Assembly: GCF_038051985.1 (NCBI RefSeq)
Contig: NZ_CP150291.1
Location: forward strand, 4,030,001 to 4,094,000
Reading direction: 5' to 3'
Length of the DNA: 64,000 nt
Origin: Solibacillus sp. FSL H8-0523
Lineage (GTDB): Bacteria; Bacillota; Bacilli; Bacillales_A; Planococcaceae
The notes under the pieces were generated by a model. It was not told the origin of the DNA and made no database searches. It worked only from the letters and a program-made list of their open reading frames with translations. Positions 61,117 to 64,000 of the stretch are shown here, in pieces. Made by a program: the position numbers and the translations under genes. Numbering within the stretch: the first letter of the stretch is position 1; each line of letters begins with the position of its first letter.

Positions 61117-62640
61117 TTAGAAGAAGCCTAAGCGGTTTTCATCATAGCTTACTAATAAGTTTTTCGTTTGTTGGTAATGACTTAACATCATTTTATGATT
61201 TTCACGGCCAACACCACTCATTTTGTAGCCGCCAAATGCTGCGTGCGCTGGGTAAGCGTGGTAGCAGTTTGTCCATACACGTCCTGCTTGAATACCACGA
61301 CCAAAACGGTACGCCGTGTTCATATCACGCGTCCAGACACCAGAGCCTAAGCCGTATAGTGTATCGTTGGCGATTTCAAGCGCTTCTTCCTTTGTTTTGA
61401 ATGTCGTCACCGCTACAACTGGACCAAAAATTTCTTCTTGGAAAATACGCATTTTGTTATGTCCTTTAAAGACAGTCGGTTTAATATAGTAGCCACCTGC
61501 ATAGTCGCCGCCAAGCTCATTTTTGTCACCGCCGATTAAGCATTCAGCGCCTTCTTCTTTCCCAATTTGTAAATACGACTGAATTTTTTCCATTTGCTCT
61601 GATGATGCTTGTGCACCCATCATTGTCTCTGTATCTAAAGGATTCCCTGTTTTAATTGCTTCTACACGCTTTAAGACACGCTCCATAAATTTATCGTAAA
61701 TCGATTCTTGAATAAGTGCGCGAGATGGGCATGTACATACTTCGCCTTGGTTTAACGCGAATAAGACAAAGCCTTCTACCGCCTTATCTAAAAACGCATC
61801 ATCGGCATTCATAATATCCTCAAAGAAGATGTTTGGTGATTTCCCACCTAGCTCTAACGTTACTGGAATTAAGTTTTGCGATGCGTATTGCATAATCAAG
61901 CGCCCTGTCGTTGTTTCCCCTGTAAATGCAATTTTACCGATGCGCGGACTAGATGCTAACGGCTTTCCTGCTTCTAGACCGAAACCGTTTACAATATTTA
62001 AAACACCTGGTGGTAATAAATCACCCACCAGCTCTGTCCAAACTAAAATGGACGTTGGTGTTTGCTCCGCTGGCTTTAATACGACACAGTTTCCTGCAGC
62101 AAGCGCTGGTGCAAGCTTCCAAAACGCCATTAGTAGCGGGAAGTTCCACGGAATAATTTGACCTACTACCCCAATCGGCTCGTGGAAATGATACGCCACT
62201 GTGTTGTCATCGAGTTGGCTTAGTGAGCCTTCTTGAGCACGTAATACCCCTGCGAAATAACGGAAATGGTCAATCCCTAAAGGTAAATCAGCATTCAATG
62301 TTTCTCGTACGGCTTTTCCGTTATCCCACGTTTCAGCAACTGCGAGCATCTCTAAATTTTGCTCCATACGATCTGCAATTTTCAATAAAATATTGGCACG
62401 CTCTGTAGCAGATGTTTTCCCCCATGCATCCTTTGCCGCATGTGCTGCATCTAATGCTAACTCAATATCTGCTTCCGTTGAACGAGCTACTTGTGTAAAT
62501 ACGTTTCCTGTAACTGGTGTTACGTTGTCGAAGTACTCTCCCTTTACTGGAGGTGTCCACTTACCACCAATAAAATTGTCATAACGCTCCTTAAAATTTA
62601 CTAATGCGCCTTCTGTGTTCGGATTTTGATACACTGCCAT
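61117..62640 (-). CDS. Aldehyde dehydrogenase, acetaldehyde (AcoD/ExaC-like)
   Basis: ALDH (506 aa) with [32 protein letters not shown] (NAD fold), catalytic Glu in [11 protein letters not shown] and catalytic Cys in [13 protein letters not shown], and the C-terminal NPA-like [19 protein letters not shown]. This pattern matches acetaldehyde dehydrogenases for ethanol or acetoin use (AcoD/ExaC). GGGGAG precedes the ATG at 62638-62640. DUF779 follows as in related clusters. Confidence 0.9.
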   Translation of the reverse strand: MAVYQNPNTEGALVNFKERYDNFIGGKWTPPVKGEYFDNVTPVTGNVFTQVARSTEADIELALDAAHAAKDAWGKTSATERANILLKIADRMEQNLEMLAVAETWDNGKAVRETLNADLPLGIDHFRYFAGVLRAQEGSLSQLDDNTVAYHFHEPIGVVGQIIPWNFPLLMAFWKLAPALAAGNCVVLKPAEQTPTSILVWTELVGDLLPPGVLNIVNGFGLEAGKPLASSPRIGKIAFTGETTTGRLIMQYASQNLIPVTLELGGKSPNIFFEDIMNADDAFLDKAVEGFVLFALNQGEVCTCPSRALIQESIYDKFMERVLKRVEAIKTGNPLDTETMMGAQASSEQMEKIQSYLQIGKEEGAECLIGGDKNELGGDYAGGYYIKPTVFKGHNKMRIFQEEIFGPVVAVTTFKTKEEALEIANDTLYGLGSGVWTRDMNTAYRFGRGIQAGRVWTNCYHAYPAHAAFGGYKMSGVGRENHKMMLSHYQQTKNLLVSYDENRLGFF

Positions 62641-63003
62641 TGAAAATTCTCCCCTTTGCATACATATGATTGACCATACCTATCACGTATCCCCAAATCT
62701 TTATAGAATAATAGGTATCTTCATGTATCATATTGTCAGAAAAGTTATTTTATTTCAAATATTAACCTGCAATTTTCAGAAGATTTTACTTTCAATATTT
62801 TGCTATACTACTATTTGTTAAGAATTATTTAAGCGGCTTATTAAAATGAAACGATAGATTTTAATTTTTACAGTGATGGTAGTGTCATTTTAACCCCTGT
62901 ACAAAGCATGGTAACACTCGAGAAATTTAAAGAACTCGTAAAAATTAAACTTATGCAGGAATTATTGTATACTGAAGATATTCTATTAGTAGGTGAGAAA
63001 ATT
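62641..63003. other. Divergent ALDH / rluF intergenic region with inverted repeat
   Basis: 363 AT-rich bases, no gene. Near the ALDH start is a perfect inverted repeat ATACCTAT (62676-62683) / ATAGGTAT (62711-62718), 27 bp apart, which may be a pair of regulator sites. For rluF a TATACT appears at 62969-62974, with a poor -35. No sigma-54 promoter is seen. Confidence 0.55.
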
Positions 63004-63708
63004 ATGCGTATAAATAAATTTTTAGCAGAAACAGGCATCACCTCTCGTCGTGGTGCCGACAAATGGGTTGAAGAAGGACGAGTTACCATTAATGGTGAGC
63101 TAGCAACAAACGGGAGCCAAGTGGAAAATGGCGACCAAGTTTGTGTAGATGGCAAACCGGTACAGCGTGAAGAACAGCTTGTTTATATCGTATTAAACAA
63201 ACCAGTGGGTATTACAAGTACGACGGAAAAGCACATTGAAGGTAATGTTGTCGATTTCATCAATCACCCGTTACGTATTTTCCATATCGGGCGTTTAGAC
63301 AAAGATTCAGAAGGCTTACTACTGTTAACAAACGACGGTGATATCGTAAACGAAATTTTACGTGCCGAAAACCATCATGAAAAAGAGTATGTCGTACAGG
63401 TAGATCAGCCAATTACGGAAGACTTCCTGCATGAAATGCGCTCAGGCGTTGAAATTTTAGATACAAAAACACTGCCTTGTCGTGTAGAAAAGGTATCGTC
63501 GCAAGTATTTAAAATTATTTTAGAACAAGGCTTAAATCGTCAAATCCGCCGTATGTGTTCAGCACTTGGCTATTCGGTAAAACGTCTGCAACGTATTCGC
63601 ATTATGAATATCCAGATTGGCAACTTAAAAGTTGGTCAATGGCGCGATTTAACCGATACAGAACGAAACGAACTCTTTGATTTACTAGACTATACACCAA
63701 AGCAATAA
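63004..63708 (+). CDS. 23S rRNA pseudouridine synthase RluF-like
   Basis: Pseudouridine synthase of 234 aa: N-terminal S4 domain (MRINKFLAETGITSRRGADK) and the RsuA/RluB/E/F catalytic domain with the catalytic Asp in IGRLDKDSEGLLLLTNDGD, then the GLNRQIRRMCSALGY motif. Closest to RluF, which modifies U2604 in 23S rRNA in E. coli. The ATG at 63004 follows AGGTGAG; 32 extra N-terminal residues in the longer frame are not family-like. It is divergent from the ALDH gene. Confidence 0.88.
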   Translation: MRINKFLAETGITSRRGADKWVEEGRVTINGELATNGSQVENGDQVCVDGKPVQREEQLVYIVLNKPVGITSTTEKHIEGNVVDFINHPLRIFHIGRLDKDSEGLLLLTNDGDIVNEILRAENHHEKEYVVQVDQPITEDFLHEMRSGVEILDTKTLPCRVEKVSSQVFKIILEQGLNRQIRRMCSALGYSVKRLQRIRIMNIQIGNLKVGQWRDLTDTERNELFDLLDYTPKQ

Positions 63709-63717
63709 GTGCAGCTG

Positions 63718-63753
63718 CCTCCTAAAAGCTACACATTTTGCGCTTTTAGGGGG
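63718..63753 (+). promoter_or_regulatory. Hairpin sequestering the ribosome-binding site of the last gene
   Basis: CCTCCTAAAAGC (63718-63729) pairs with GCTTTTAGGGGG (63742-63753; one wobble). The second arm is the AGGGGG ribosome-binding site before the ATG at 63761. No T-run follows, so it is not a simple terminator. Confidence 0.65.
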
Positions 63754-63760
63754 ATACACG

Positions 63761-64000
63761 ATGCTGACGATACACCCGACTGAACATTTAACAGGATTAA
63801 CGGTAAGCGGAGATTATTGGGATTTAGATGACATCATTCAAGCCATTCATGAAATTGTTGGTGAAGAAATGCATTATTTTCACTATGAAGGTGCACGAAA
63901 ACGCCTGTTAAAGGTTTGTGCAAAAATGCGCCAAGCAGCAAAAGGTGAGCATGACATTCACTATATCGCCAATGGTATTAATAAAAATGCCATTAAAAAA
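63761..64000 (+). CDS. DUF6904-like protein, N-terminal part
   Basis: 80 codons, cut by the window edge. The start MLTIHPTEHLTGLTVSGDYW resembles DUF6904 family proteins of Bacillales (recalled, not searched). Function unknown. AGGGGGATACACG precedes the ATG; that site is the arm of a hairpin. The gene follows rluF by 52 bp and may be in the same transcript. Confidence 0.6.
   Translation, partial: MLTIHPTEHLTGLTVSGDYWDLDDIIQAIHEIVGEEMHYFHYEGARKRLLKVCAKMRQAAKGEHDIHYIANGINKNAIKK

Overview
The window looks like chromosomal DNA of a low-GC Gram-positive bacterium of the Bacillales. The conserved gene order from rpoA back to sigH, ctsR-mcsA-mcsB-clpC, a cysteine T-box, an L10 leader and a CtsR operator all point there. 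Protein sequences and the position of some accessory genes suggest the Planococcaceae (Solibacillus/Lysinibacillus-like), which is an inference. Nearly everything is on the minus strand, so transcription runs from high to low coordinates. Plus-strand genes are a LysR regulator, an acetate-type permease, rluF and a partial gene at the right edge. No rRNA, tRNA, CRISPR array or transposase was seen.

Region by region, in minus-strand transcription order. (1) About 57.6-62.6 kb: two aldehyde dehydrogenases, a DUF779 protein, a DUF4003-like protein and an acyl-CoA thioesterase. (2) About 56.6-57.3 kb: two small membrane proteins. (3) 51.9-56.4 kb: ctsR-mcsA-mcsB-clpC heat-shock operon with a CtsR box at its promoter. 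(4) 40.5-51.7 kb: radA, [plus-strand permease], yacL, ispD, ispF, gltX, Cys T-box, cysS, mrnC, rlmB, rae1, sigH, rpmG, secE. (5) 28.4-40.4 kb: nusG, rplK, rplA, L10 leader, rplJ, rplL, an RsmC-like methyltransferase, rpoB, rpoC and a frameshifted rplGB. (6) 23.9-28.3 kb: rpsL, rpsG, fusA, tuf. (7) 13.6-23.8 kb: an accessory block absent from this place in Bacillus subtilis: glcB, a soluble chemotaxis-type transducer, a LysR regulator, a BceRSAB-like peptide-sensing/detoxification module and a YuiF-like antiporter. (8) 1-13.2 kb: S10-spc-alpha ribosomal protein cluster from rpsJ to rpoA.

Functionally the window is mostly the core gene-expression machinery: ribosomal proteins, RNA polymerase, translation factors, two aminoacyl-tRNA synthetases, Sec translocase parts and rRNA/mRNA maturation enzymes. 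Protein quality control, isoprenoid synthesis and small metabolic modules are interspersed.

I found no clearly new multi-gene system. The more unusual signals are regulatory or evolutionary. They include strong intrinsic terminators inside classically co-transcribed operons (secE|nusG, rpoB|rpoC, rpsG|fusA), and hairpins that mask or bridge the Shine-Dalgarno site at nusG, ispF and the last partial gene. Others are a bceS terminator whose inner stem resembles a BceR operator, a perfect inverted repeat and a tiny ORF upstream of glcB, a broken L7Ae-like gene, and the absence of map, the KOW gene, disA and cysE from their usual neighbourhoods. Gene starts were moved inward from the longest ORF where a Shine-Dalgarno site or family alignment required it; protein identities come from recalled family knowledge, not from searches.
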